From: Neofusicoccum parvum
Taxonomy: Eukaryota > Ascomycota > Dothideomycetes > Botryosphaeriales > Botryosphaeriaceae
Direction of reading: 5' to 3'
DNA: 64,000 nucleotides
Assembly (NCBI GenBank): GCA_020912385.1
Contig: CP087207.1
Coordinates: 744,001-808,000, forward strand
The notes under the pieces were generated by a model, which worked only from the letters and a program-made list of their open reading frames with translations, was not told the origin of the DNA and made no database searches. Positions 45,601-57,469 of this stretch are shown here, piece by piece (the first letter of the stretch is position 1; every line of letters begins with the position of its first letter). Position numbers and translations under genes: made by a program.

Positions 45601-48163
45601 TGGGCGTTTTTGAGTGCTGGCCGCGGGTGCCGAGGGTGCCGCCTTTCAGGCGTGTGTCATAGCCCGCGCGCGCTGCTGCTAAGGAGAGTCGCACAAAGAG
45701 CCGGGCCGCGTGGGAGGGAGCCGACGCTGCAGGGCCGAGGAGGCTTCGAGGCAGTGCAGGCGCGGAGGGAGGGGGTGCGCGGCGATCTGCTTATGATTCG
45801 AAAGCCGAGCTGGGGGTGCGTCAGGCGGTCGCGGTGATGCGAAGGGTCGAGGTGGATGCAAGCTGCGCCCAGTTAATAGGAGACGAGCGAGGAAGACGTC
45901 CCGGCAGCGGGGCTCTGGCGCCTTTAGAGAGCGGATGCTCCCAGCTCCCACACTTCGCGCAGCGCGCCTTGGGCCGTCGACACGCTAAAGGCGGGTGCGG
46001 TGCGGTGGCTCAGTGCAGTGCCCTTGCCGAGCGCTAGGTGCAAATGAGCGGGCGGCGGAAGAGCCCGTGGGTGACTCGGCTCTGTGCCTGGCGGCGGGCC
46101 CTTGGGCCCTTGGGCCTGCGGCGGCGGCGGCGGCCTGCGACGGTCTGGCTGCCCGCCGCTCGTTTCTCGCCGCCAACCTTAACGCCAGGCTGCCAATTAG
46201 TCAGAGGCCGCCGCGAACCATGGGTGGCAGCAGCCGTGGGAGCGATCACCGGCCAGGAAGCGCGCATGCAGCTAGGGAGACGGCAGCAGGCAGCCCGCCG
46301 CAAGCCGCGCGCAGGGAGGCCGCAAGCGCGGCAGGGAGCGAGGGCCTGCCAGCGCGGCTTCCCACGCGAGCAATCGTTGTCCGCCCGGGCACGGCGATCT
46401 GCTCCGCCGCCAGCGCGGTGCCCACGCCCACCGCAAAATTTGAGGCCAAGGGCCGGCCACGCCAGGCGGCCTGCCTGAATCAAATACAAGGCTGTTCCCT
46501 GCGCCGCCGCCGGCCTGCCCCAGTGCCCGCGCCGCCAGCGCTGCAGCCCGACCGCCTCCTGCCCGCCTCCTGCCCAAAAGCTGACGCGAGCAGCGGCGCT
46601 GTCGCCAGATCAGCAGCACCACCACCTGCCGTGCCTCAGCTGGTCACGCTCCCTAGCCGCCGCGCGGGAGAACCCGTCAGAGCCAGCCTGCGCATCGCGA
46701 CAACGTCCCCACCACCAGCCGCCCGCCCAGCGCCCGCCGCCATTGGTGCAGCCGCCGGAGATGAGGAGTATAAGTAACAGATGGTCCCGTTAACACCACC
46801 ACCCGCCAAGCGGCACCCCTCGTACGATGCGCGCTCGTGACTGACTGGCTGCCCGCGCTGCTCCTGCCCTGCGACACGAGAGATATTCATCACCGCCTCC
46901 TGACGGCGTCATATCGACGCCCGCGATATAGAGCCCGAGCCAGCCGTCCCCTTGTCCAATGCGCCGCTAGCCGCCAAGCAGGCGGGAGAATTTTCTGGAA
47001 AACGAACGTGCGCCTGCCCACGGTTTCCCTTTAACGACGGCCAGCGTTCCAGAATGTTGCTGCATTGGACACCTGTCACCCGCCCGTCAACAAAGAACCG
47101 CCGAGCAGTATTTGGCATTCGGCCCTCTTCACGGTTCCCCTCTGCCAGCGGCGCGCTAGCCCGCGAGCAAACCACGGATGGCTCGGCGGGCGAAGGGGCG
47201 GCCAGATCCTGGCGTTCCCGAGCGCGGAAGACCTGCAGCGTGCAGCCGCCCGCAAGGTTACGTTTCGATTGCTCCCAGCCGGCGCAGAGACGCGGCTGAC
47301 GGCGGGCCAGCACCGCGCGCCCTGGGCCGAAACCTCGCCGGCGCGGACAGTCGGCGATCGTGAGACCGCGTACGTGGCAGCGACGGGCGCCAGGCAGTTG
47401 CCCGTTCCAGCTGCCGCAAACCGCCATCCCGGTCAGCGGGATGCCCGAGGGGAAGGCGAAAATAAAAAAGGAGAACGCGGCGATGACAGAAGGCTCGGCG
47501 CGCGTGCCCAGGGCTGTGCAGTAGGGCTGGCCGCCCTCGCGCGCTGGCTGGCTGCGGCGCTGCGATGGTGCCGTGGCTAGCAGCGAGCCATCGCCGCGCG
47601 GCCTTGGATGCGGTCACCTGCGAGACGACGCGGGCAGAGGCGGCGGGCGGTGGCCGTCAGATCCCGGGCCTGCGCCGTGCGTGGAAGCGAGCTTTGCCGC
47701 GCGATTGGGTGCCGCGCTCGGTCGTCTGCGCCCAATGCGCGGCCGGCGTTGCAGACCCCAATAATAATGGCGCCCTCCCGCGACCAGCACCGCGCCTGGA
47801 GACACGGCGACCGCGCGACGGCTCGCAAACAGATCGAGACCGCCGCCGCGCGCAAGGCAGCCCGCCCGGCGAGCCCGCGCCCGCGCCCGCGCCGCGGCCG
47901 ACGCACGCTTCCGACGCGGTAGCGCGGATAGCAATCGCCTCTGGAAACAGGGGTCATGACGTGCGCGGGTCGCGCTGCCCGCCTGCACCGCGCCGCCGCC
48001 GCAGGCAAAGGTCCGAGGGGAGGGATGTGCGCGGCAGCGGCTGGCGTGGAGACCCTCGCCTGCCCGCGAACCTTCGCCGGCCGGAGGGCGCTGGAATGGA
48101 TCCGATTGCAAACAGGCCCGTGGGCGCCGTTGATTCGCGGAGCCGCCGCGGCGCGCAGGAAAC

Positions 48164-48181
48164 AGCGCGCGCGCGCGCGCG
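48164..48181 (+). repeat. GC dinucleotide run
   Basis: About nine GC units; potential Z-DNA-forming tract. Confidence 0.85.
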
Positions 48182-48260
48182 AGGCAGAAGGAAAAAAAAA
48201 CTTGACATGCTTTGTTATTGCGATGACTATGATCTCCACACCCTCACCACACGGCTCTGC

Positions 48261-48284
48261 CAGCCCAGCCCAGCCCAGCCCAGC
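48261..48284 (+). repeat. Pentamer repeat (CAGCC)n
   Basis: About five CAGCC units. Confidence 0.85.
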
Positions 48285-48380
48285 TGGCACCCGCGCCATG
48301 CGTGCCGGCCGGCCGCCGTCCCGCAGCTGCAGATTCGCCCGGCACGCAGCGGCCGTCAGCCAGCCAGCACGCCCTGCCGC

Positions 48381-48405
48381 GCACCGCACCGCACCGCACC
48401 GCACC
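48381..48405 (+). repeat. Pentamer repeat (GCACC)n
   Basis: Five GCACC units. Confidence 0.9.
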
Positions 48406-51400
48406 CCGGCGATGACGGCCTTGCTCGACGGCAGGCCTGCTGCCGGGTCAGCATGAAAGGCACGCTGAGACTGGTGATCACTGCTCTGCCCCGGAGCAAT
48501 CTCCTGTGTGGGCGAGCACGACAGGCCGCTCGGGCTAGCCCGCGCTCGTGTGCGCTGCCCACCCCTCCCCCAGCGTGGCTGTGCCTCGAAAACCCGTCAC
48601 CGCCAGCCAGTCGAGTGCGCGCGATGCGCTGTGATGCGAGCGCGGGTGCGCGGGAAGGCATGGATGGCGGCCGGCCAAGCGGCGAGCGGCGTGCGCAGAA
48701 GGGCGACATCATGCCAGGTCAGAAGATCCCAAGCGATCATCGCGGAGCTCCCGTCAGCCCTCTTTTTTCTTTTCTCTGCTTCCGCTGCGCCGCCGCCCCT
48801 ACTCGTGCCTCCCAGCTGGGGCCGACGGGCCGCATCGGTCCACGAACGCTCCATCGGCGCTCGCGCTCTCGCGCTCATGCGCGCGTGGTTGCCTACGTGC
48901 TGGTGGTGGCGGCGGCGCGTCCACCAATGCGTCACATGCAGCCTCTAGTGAGCAGCAAGCGCAGGTTCGAGCGTCAGCAAGCTTCGAGCCGGCTGCCAGC
49001 AGCGGACCGTATCCTCTAGCGACCGAGGCAGGCACGCGCAGGGTTTTGCACGGCTTCGGGCAAGGCGCCAGCGCCACCAAATAAGGTCCAATTCTCGTAT
49101 CTATCTCCACGCCCGCCCCGTCCGTGTTCGCTCCTACCGGCTCCTTCCACTCTGCGTCCGCAGCTCCTCTTTTCTGACGTTGCTTCGAGGCCTTGACCGC
49201 CCTGTCTCATGAAATGCTCAGGAACAAAGCCAAACGGCAAGGCTACCACGCCATTTTTGCTCGCGTTGGTCGGAGGCTACTGCTCGCACCTCGTGTCACG
49301 CCGCACCGTTGCCTTCCATTGCGTCGTAGGTAGGGCAACGAAAAAAAAAAAAAGCAGGTGTACTACTATACTTGCATCATCGGCAGATTTGCCCGGACAT
49401 TTCCCACAATTGGGGGACCCGGCGTTAATGTACCTGCAAGCCTCTTCGCAACGGCCGCCTTGTGCTACCGCTGCGATGTGCCCCAGGGGTACCCGTCCCG
49501 CCCCCATCTGAAACGGCGGCAGCAGCAAGCCGCCTAAAAATTCCCCGGAATGACGCACGCCAAACGTGCGCGTTTGAAGCGATGGTGGGGAAAGGCGCGA
49601 AGCGAAAGGAGAGGGAATAGATGAGAAAGGGGTCACATGGTGAGGCAGCCGGGCGGGGCGTCCATCTCGTCGTGAATTTTTTGGGGGCCGGGGTGGCGCG
49701 AGCACACAGTTTCCACACCAGCCTTCTCTCCTCTGTCGCTAGCGACACGATGTCGATGTCAAACGCCGCGAGCGAGCGGGAAGCCAGACGGTCTTGATGT
49801 ATGGTTCGGAGCCGGGGGCGCGCGCGAACTCTCCAGATTGCAAGAAAAAAGCGTAATTCGGGATGGACCGCTGCAGGGACAGGGAATCGAGCGAGACAAA
49901 AGGAAAAAAAGCGGAGGTTGTGCAACTCAAAACACGCAAGAGCGCGTTGCAGCGCCTTGCGGCCAAGAGTGACGGAGGAAGGGCAGTGGGAGAAAAAAGA
50001 AATCAGGCGCTAGAAGCCGCATTGCTCCCCGAACGCACGCGGATCCAAATGCGGCCAGCAAGGGACGAAGGAATGGCGGGGTCGACACGCGTGCGGCGGT
50101 GCGCGCTGGGATAGGAATGAAACACGAAGAAAGCAGAGTGACGAGAGGCTGCGATGGAGGCGTCGTGTGTGGTGAGACAAGAATGGAACCTGCGCGGCAA
50201 CCAGGAATGGGGCAGGCCCCTCGCAACCTGCTGCGGGCCGGGACGATTCGTGAGGTTCGAGATTCCACGTGGGAAAAGCGGCGCGGGAGTCGACGGCAAA
50301 ATCCTGGTTCTGTTACCGCATGCCCGTACTCGGTAGCACGAAAGCGGGAGGACGCGGAGGGATGGGGGAGGGGGGCCAAACTGCAAGGCAAGGCCAGGCA
50401 GCACAGCACCGCACAGGACAAGCCCCGAAGGTGACGGCACCTCCGCCTCCGCAGCACGCAGCGCGCAGCATCTTGCCTCTCTGTCTCCCCCTGCGGCCAG
50501 AGCACCTGGGGACCTGCTGATCCCACTTGCTGGAGACTCGTGTCGCGCGGCAAAAGTGCTGCCTTGGAGCATCCTCGTGCAACAAGCCGCGCTTGGGGCT
50601 TCTCCATGCCCGGCGGCGGCGCGCTGGGCAGCAGCCCTTGCCTGCCAGCCAGCCCGCTCGCCCACACCAGCTGCCCAACCGGCCAGCCCCAAGCGCGTTC
50701 TGCAGCCGGCGGCATTGGCGTCCGGCATTGACATCAGCATGGCTACGCAAGGCGCCTCCCGCTTGGAGGCTGAGGCGGACCCGAAACATCGACAGTCTCC
50801 GTCTTACACGTCGCGACTGAACAGAAAATGTGACAGAACTTTAACCAGCACGACGCCGGATATAGGTGTCGAGTTTCGACGCTCGCACTCCCTGCCGCCC
50901 ACACACCCCTTGGGCCTTTAGCGCGCGGCCCGGGGAGGTTGCAGGGCCCGGGGCAGGCATCCAGGGTGCGCGGGAATGCTCCATCGGGCAAGCCCCGCGA
51001 ACGAAGTTCGACGAGCAGGGATGGCACGCTGCGAAGGTTGCGGTGTTCCTGGTGCGTCCGTCATTAAGCTCTAGCATGTTAGTCGATGGCTGTTGTCAGC
51101 GCGCCAGACGAGAGGCCTGTGATCATCTCTCTGCGGAGCCGCCGCTGCACCGCGAGCTCAAGCGGGCAGGAAAGCAATGTAATGGCAACCTGAAAGGAGC
51201 AGGTGCGGCCGCGAGGGCCGTCTGCCATAAGCAGCATCGCATCGAGTCTGCAGCCCGGAGGCGCAGGAGCACATACGATGGCGGTGGCAGGGCGCGCGTG
51301 GCCATTGGCCTGGGCTGGCATCACTCATCAGCAATCCCGGCGGCTGGAGCAGAAGCATCGCATGCATCCGCGGGAAGCCGTTTTCCCCTCGCTTTGCGCT

Positions 51401-52858
51401 GCTGGGCTGGGCCGGGGGCCGGGAGCTGGGGGGGTCGGCAGGCGGGCTGGGTGGCTGATCGCGCTGCGGTTGCGGCAAGGCAAGGCAAGGGTAAGGCGAG
51501 GCGGCGGATGCGGCAGCAGCCCGGGCATGCGCGTGTGCGCGAGTACGATCAGGCGGGGAGATCTGGAGTTGGAGGTGATCGTGAGGCCTTTCTGCGCTCA
51601 TCCGCCAACGCTGCTGCGCCAACGCTCCTGCGCCTGCTGCGCGCTTGCGTGCTCCGGGGCTGTCGGGCAGCGGCGACATGGTGCGTCCATGCAGCGCGCG
51701 AAGTCAATACATTGTCGCGACCAGAGTGCAGGCAGGCGAGCTTAACCGCCGCGGACGCTCACCGCCGCTTCGCGCGATTCGGCAGCAGCGCAGTGCGAGG
51801 GCTGGGACGCGCTCTGCAGCCGGCAGGGCAGCTTGGCTGTGGGCTGCAGCGCGGGGGATGCGAAAGGGGTGCCGTGAGATGGACGTCCGTTGGGTGAGGG
51901 CTGGAAGGGCTGGGCGGAAGGATGCCGCTGCGCGTCTCAACACCAGCGCTGGCGGGAAACAGTGGATGAACACAAGGCAAGCGATGCATGGAGCGTGGGG
52001 CGGCGCGGCGCTTCCCAAACGGGAGGACAGTCCCGGCCGTGGATAGATTATTGGGGGGTGCAGGCTGGGGGTGCGCGGTGGGTGTGGATGATGACGGGGG
52101 GCGCGGTTTTATTTATCTCGAACGGATCGGACAGCCCATGCAGCCTCGCAGAAATTGCGGCCCGTCCCTATGTCGGGGCGAGCAGCGCGCATCTCGACAA
52201 ACAGTCGGGGCGAGGCGAGGCATTCTTCAGGCGCGCGGGCGGCCGGGCGGGCTGGGGCGCCGGGGCTGGCTCCTGAGGCGGCGGGCATGCGGCAGCGCGC
52301 GCCGCAAGAGAGTCGCAGCGCGCTGCTGTTGACCGGTGGCAGCGTTGCGCGCTGGCTGGGCGTGGATGGGATGACCGCAGGCAGCATGACGAAGCGCTAG
52401 GCCGTGCAGCGGACAATCAAATAAACTTTTCTGCTGCTGCGGACGGGCACAACCTCCCGAGCGTGCTTGGGTGCTTGGCCGCGGGCACGCCGGCGCGCGG
52501 CAGGGGCTGCGCAGGCCCGGGAGGCAGCGAGAGGCCGGGCACCCACGCGCGCTGCAGCCGGCCCGCGCGTCGCCCCCGGCGCGCCAGCGCGGTCACGTGC
52601 CTGACAGCGTATGCGAGTGTGCCGTTAGCTCGCTGCGTCTAGTGGCCCGCCGTTGCCCGATCGGGCCACACCGCGGCGCTACCCGGGCGTTTCAGCTGCC
52701 TTGATTCGCACCACATTGCCGCACCTGCAAGTACGAGAGAGTGACAACTCATTCGCATCTACACGATCGCCCAGTCGCCCATGCGCTGCGCCGCGCTGCG
52801 CCCGAGGCCTCTGCACCACCCGCGAGCGCTGCGTGCCGCTCCACCGCCTCGCCGCCGC

Positions 52859-55800
52859 TCAGGCGGCCGCCCCTTCCTCGGCGCTGCTCGCGCCGCCGCC
52901 AGCGTCGTCAGAGTCGCTCGACGGCGCGTCCGGCATGACTACGCTGTTGAGGTACGTGATCTGCATGCACCGCAAGGTTAGCCACTGCTCTAGCGGTGAT
53001 GTGTCCACCGCGTTGCTCTGCCGCTGCTGCCCGTGGTTGGCCAGCCCGAATCCACCATCATCCCCGCCCAACGCGGCAGCCCGCAAAAAGAGACAGGTAA
53101 CATTGTAAGCCGCCGCGCCCCAGCTTACACTCCCGTCGTCAGGCTTCCCAGGCCGGTACAGATGACTCCGGCTATGTGTTGTCAGGCTAGTCACCGCCTG
53201 CTCCCTCATGCGGAAATGCACGCCTCGCTTGGCGCAGCACCACGCCCGTCGATAGAGCCGTAATAGACTCTCGGCCGTCCGGTGTTGCGATGCGGAGAGA
53301 ACTTACAAATGGCACCATGCATGAGATCAAGTCAGCGATCCGCTGCAGTCCTCCCGCTCCCACCACCGCGCTGTTGTCCAGCTTCGTGCCAATCGTGAAG
53401 CTGCGCAGTCGAAGCAGCTCGATGTCGCGGTGCTCTTTGTCGTATCCCTGAGGCCTAACTCACATCTTCGTTAGCTCAGTCGAGAGAGATGGCGAATGAG
53501 ACGCCCTCTGATTAGCGTCAACCATCCAGGCATCCAACGTGGCAAGAGATAGCCGTTTCAGCGGCGCCGGAGCACCAAGTCGTCCGATAAATCTGCGCGC
53601 GTGAGCTGTCCGGACGCCCGCCGCAACTCCCGCGTGTCCGGCCATCGTCAAGCCCTTCTCATTTCCCTCTCAGTCACCATTTCCTTCGTTGTCCCTAGGG
53701 AGGGTTCTGGTCTGCTAAGGAGGATTCCAAGTGCTGTCGCCGTGGAGTGGTGGCTTCGGTCAATGACTTGCTAGTGAACCGAGCCCACGGAAGTTCTCCC
53801 CCACTAGAGATAGCCTCTCCATCTCATCGATGAAGTTCCCTCGGCAGTGTGCAAAATTTATCTATCAACTATTCTCCGATGTTTGCGTGGCTTCACAGTG
53901 CGAAAACAGCAATAGCGACGCCGGCTCAGTGAGGAATGTCCCCAGTGCTCTGGAATGCCGATGACGCGTCGAACCAAGTCACGACCGCAATCCCGCGCTT
54001 CCGTCCTCAACAGCATCGTACGGAGGCCCGCCAGCCGTTCCTCCATGCGTTGGATGCCATGGTTGATCGTTCGAAGGGATGTGGACTGGCACTAACCTAG
54101 TTTTAAGCGCGCTCTCTGCGTTCTTCTTCGCAAACGCTCGCACCGCCTTCTTCTCATCGTTCGGAATTCCCTCGAAGAACTCCTTTCGGATCCTCGCATT
54201 GGTCAGGACGCCTTTGATCTTGTGCGGCTTTCGGTCGATATCTTGTCTCAGCTTCTGGAGACTGTCGGCTGCTGGCATCCAGAGACCGCCACCTAGAACA
54301 GCCGTCAGTCAGTGAAACGCGATCTTCATTGGCCCAAAGGAATTCAGGCGATAATAACAAGCGGCAGAATGATGATGATGGGGGTTTGACGTGGTTGGCG
54401 ACCGGTGTAACTTCGCCCAGACTTGTCGAACTGCCCGCACTAGATCCTTCACCTCTGCTTCAAGTCGCGACACCAAGCCGACTAGCGACAGCAGCAATCA
54501 CCGGACACATTCGAGAAACCTTTCGGGTACTCCCAACCGGTCTCTTTCGCCGATGCGGTCGACACTCGCTGCAGCGACGATGCGCATGCCGGTGGTTGAT
54601 CGTCCGGCTGGGCTCCGAGAAACCGCTGGCTCTGTGAGCGCGCACTTCGCCTTGGACCACCTGGTAGAACAATCCCATGTCTGGAAGCCAGCTGACATCT
54701 CCTGGATACGGTAGGAAACCGAACGGTGCTGAGCGAATGACCTCCTCCACTGTCGCAAACGCGGTCCGCGGCACCGACCAGGAAGAGACGAACGAACCAT
54801 CGCTGGGGACCATCTCAACCGTGGCTCTGAAGGTAGCAGACGGCAGATCGACCATTCAGTCTAATGGTCCTGTTGTCTGGGCGAAAGTCTGAAGTTGTGC
54901 AACAGCAGGCGCACAAGACGCTGGAGACGCAATAGCCGCCGCTTCAAGCAGAAGTCCATCGTACGACAGCCCTCGAGAACCGTTTCTTTCTGCCCTCCCC
55001 GCCCTACTAGTAGAGAAGGCTAACAGCCTACTATTGTGTCGTAGACTAATGCCTAGGTGTCGCAGTGGGTTGAATGATCTCCTGGGTGACGAATCGCAAA
55101 GATCTGGGTAGAGCGACCGGCGACCGGCGACGCCGTGCACACATGGAGCGGTGTAGCGTGTGGCCTTCGCATCGAACTCCGAGCGACCGACTGAGAAACA
55201 GAACACCCTCTCTCTCTCTCGAGGATGACTGCGAGCAATGGATTGACGCGGCGACTGTCGGGATGTTCTACGACTTCGTAACCTCGTACGGACTCTTGCA
55301 GAAAGCCAACGCCACTGGACTCGCAGTAGTCGCTAGCACGCCTCACCAGAACCGGGCCTTCTTCCGAAGCGGTCATCTCTGGATCGAGGACTGACGGCAG
55401 CGGATGCGACAGGGCCATAAACGCATATTGACACATGGGGGGAAGACGTCGGCGATCCTGACGATGGGACAGACCGGTAGATGATAGCATGGCAGCTGTT
55501 GGCGCTGTTGCACGGCATTTAATTGCCCGAACTACGTCGTCTGCTGACCTTCTCTATCGTCGTCCGGCCAGGTCTGGGGGAGCAAGCCATTGGCGGGCCC
55601 TGTTCGATCCGAACCTTGTGGATGTCGCACAACAGTGACGGACGGCTCCAGCTCTTGGCGTTCGCAATTAAAGGCGCGTGGCTTTCTGTCGGCCACAAGC
55701 GTAGCGTGGACAGGTCTGACAACCGTAGATCCCGCGCAAGGCGGTTTGGTCCAAGGTTCGTGTCCCTTGCGTTACGGATGCTAACAGAGAGTTCCACAGC

Positions 55801-57139
55801 AGCAGGCTGTTGGCCACGAACCGTGGCGCGGTTTTGCGGCTCATTTGGAATTTGCCCATGCAAGCTGCAACGCTACTGCAGATAGACCCTTGCCGACATG
55901 TTCTCTTTCTCGCCCACGGACTGAGGTGGTTTGGTAATTGGGGACTACGGGCGAATTCGACTTACCAACGAAGCTGCTATTGTGTTCAATATGCACGTAA
56001 TACGCGGCATAGGGGCCTTTGCGGCCGGTTCGAGACCTGGAATGGACTTAGTCGAGTACTACTCTGCAACAGGTGCAAGACAGACCAGGCAGCGGCAAAG
56101 TGCGTCTGTTGGAAATTAGCGTATATCTTGCATGTTCCAGGCGGGCTTTCCCGACCTTGTACGGCGTAGGATCAGAGCTAAATCTGATATCTCTGTAAAT
56201 TCGGAAGACCTGTGCAGGGTGCATTAGTGTTGCGTGATCCAGCTGACTTGCAGCGAACTGACAATGTCTTTAGTTGGTAGCTCAGGGATGGTGTCGTCTG
56301 CCTCGATCACCTTCTCAGTCAGCCGCTCGACGAATGAGTTGAAGTCCTTCAGGGATGTGCGGTAGTCCGGGTCGTGCACTGCATATAGTCACAGTACGTT
56401 AGCCTAAGGCTTGCAGCCGCGAGTGGTCGCGGCCCTCGGAGCATGACACGTGTCGGGTGGCTAACGGTCCCTTGCGAGCAGCAGAGGGTGTCTGCAGTAA
56501 CTGCAGAGCGTATAGCGGCCGAGCAACGTCGCAGGAGGCCACGGTCAGCAAGTCGAAGACGGAAGGGTGCTCACTCTTCAACCACTCCCGGTCATTGTTA
56601 TTGGCCAAGTCTTTCAAGAACAGCAGTGTATTCGGGTGTATCGTGTCATCTGTATACGGCGTGTCGCCAGCTTCCCTCGGCTTCGGCTTCTTGATGACCA
56701 GCTTCGTGCCGGGTTCGAGACCCGTGTCGGCGCCGGTCCTCCACAACTCCTTGCCCTTCTTGCCCGACGGCACCGTCTGTGTCACACGGGCGAGCTTCTG
56801 CGGGCGACCCCTCTTCTTGGGCGCGGGCAGGTCGTCGGCGGAGTATGCGTCGTCACCAGCATCGCCGGCTTCCGAGGGCGAGTCCGTGCCAGTGGCGTCC
56901 TCGTCCTCGTACCCAGACTCCTCCTCGCCGGCGGCATCGTCGGCCTCGGAAGAGGCACTCGCAGGGTCCTCAGTGGGGTCGTGCTCGAAGTACTGGCTCT
57001 TGGTGGGCGTAGCTTTAGAGCTTTGGGGCACCCTGGTCCGCTTGGACTGCCGATTCGGCGTGGCCTGAGGCGAGCTGGGCCTCTTGGAGGCACGGCGGTC
57101 GGCGGCGCCGGCGGATTGTCGGAGCGAACGGCGAGGCAT
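52859..57139 (-). CDS. DUF2461 (TIGR02453-type) protein with outsized introns
   Basis: Exons (minus): 57139-56575, 56378-56263, 56209-56156, 56105-56086, 56036-55966, 54292-54097, 53454-53307 and 52960-52859, giving 423 residues. All seven joins keep frame and restore the DUF2461 family order: FLKDLANNNDREWLK, HDPDYRTSLKDFNSFVERL, VFRIYRDIRFSSDPTPYK, THFAAAW, SRTGRKGPYAAYY, GGLWMPAADSLQKLRQDID, GYDKEHRDIELLRLRSFTIG, then ITYLNSVVMPD. The N-terminal 150 residues are an acidic/basic disordered region with KKRGRPQK (AT-hook-like), suggesting nuclear location. Biochemical role unknown. Introns measure 196, 53, 50, 49, 1,673, 642 and 346 nt; exon 4 has only 20 nt. This is far from the compact norm of the window. 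It is head to head with TYW3. Confidence 0.85.
54293..55965. other. 1,673-nt intron interior with broken open frames
   Basis: This intron of the DUF2461 gene carries coding-like fragments on both strands, none intact. On the minus strand, frames 55206-54856 and 54855-54460 are the same frame separated by a TAG. On the plus strand, 55074-55394 and 54391-54892 look equally plausible. A TC run lies at 55207-55221. I recognise no domain; a decayed insertion or nested gene is possible. Confidence 0.4.
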
Positions 57140-57469
57140 AACTGCGGCTTCGGAGGGCGCTGGTCGTCGCGAGAAGTCAGGCTGGGGAGAGGGCCTCGAA
57201 TGGCGGTGGTGGTGTTCGCGTTCCTGCGCGCAGCAATGCTCGGAAGCTGGGGGGCCACTGGCATGGCGCTGGGCTGCCTGCCTAAGCGACGGATGACGCA
57301 CCAGCACTAGGCTCGACGCGTCGTCGCGTGTCCACGGGGGCGCGAGGCCTGGCGCTCGGCTGCGCGCTCAGTGAATTTCTCGTCCAGCGCCCGCGCAGCA
57401 CACCCAGCTCAGCGCCGCAGCACCACGCCCTCGCGCCGCCGTCGCCCGTCTCGTGCCGCGTGGCCTCCA
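57140..57469. promoter_or_regulatory. Head-to-head promoter of the DUF2461 gene and TYW3
   Basis: 330 nt separate the two divergent start codons. GC-rich, without a clear TATA element. Likely a shared bidirectional promoter. Confidence 0.55.

Larger units (their letters stand above)
45601..52858. other. 7.3 kb gene-free region upstream of the Zn2Cys6 factor
   Basis: The region is very GC-rich and carries several tandem repeats: GC dinucleotides at 48164-48181, CAGCC at 48261-48284 and GCACC at 48381-48405. A-runs occur near 49340 and 48190. The longest frames (for example plus-strand 47565-49019) are Arg/Ala/Pro-rich shadows with counterpart frames on the other strand. I see no domain, splice-consistent gene, tRNA or rRNA. 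It may hold a long promoter and 5' leader of the transcription factor, or non-coding RNAs. Confidence 0.5.

Noticed and set aside
47565..49019. 484-residue plus-strand open frame
   Set aside because: Arg/Ala/Pro-rich product with no motif, in GC-rich DNA where long frames exist on both strands; no splice-consistent or family evidence.
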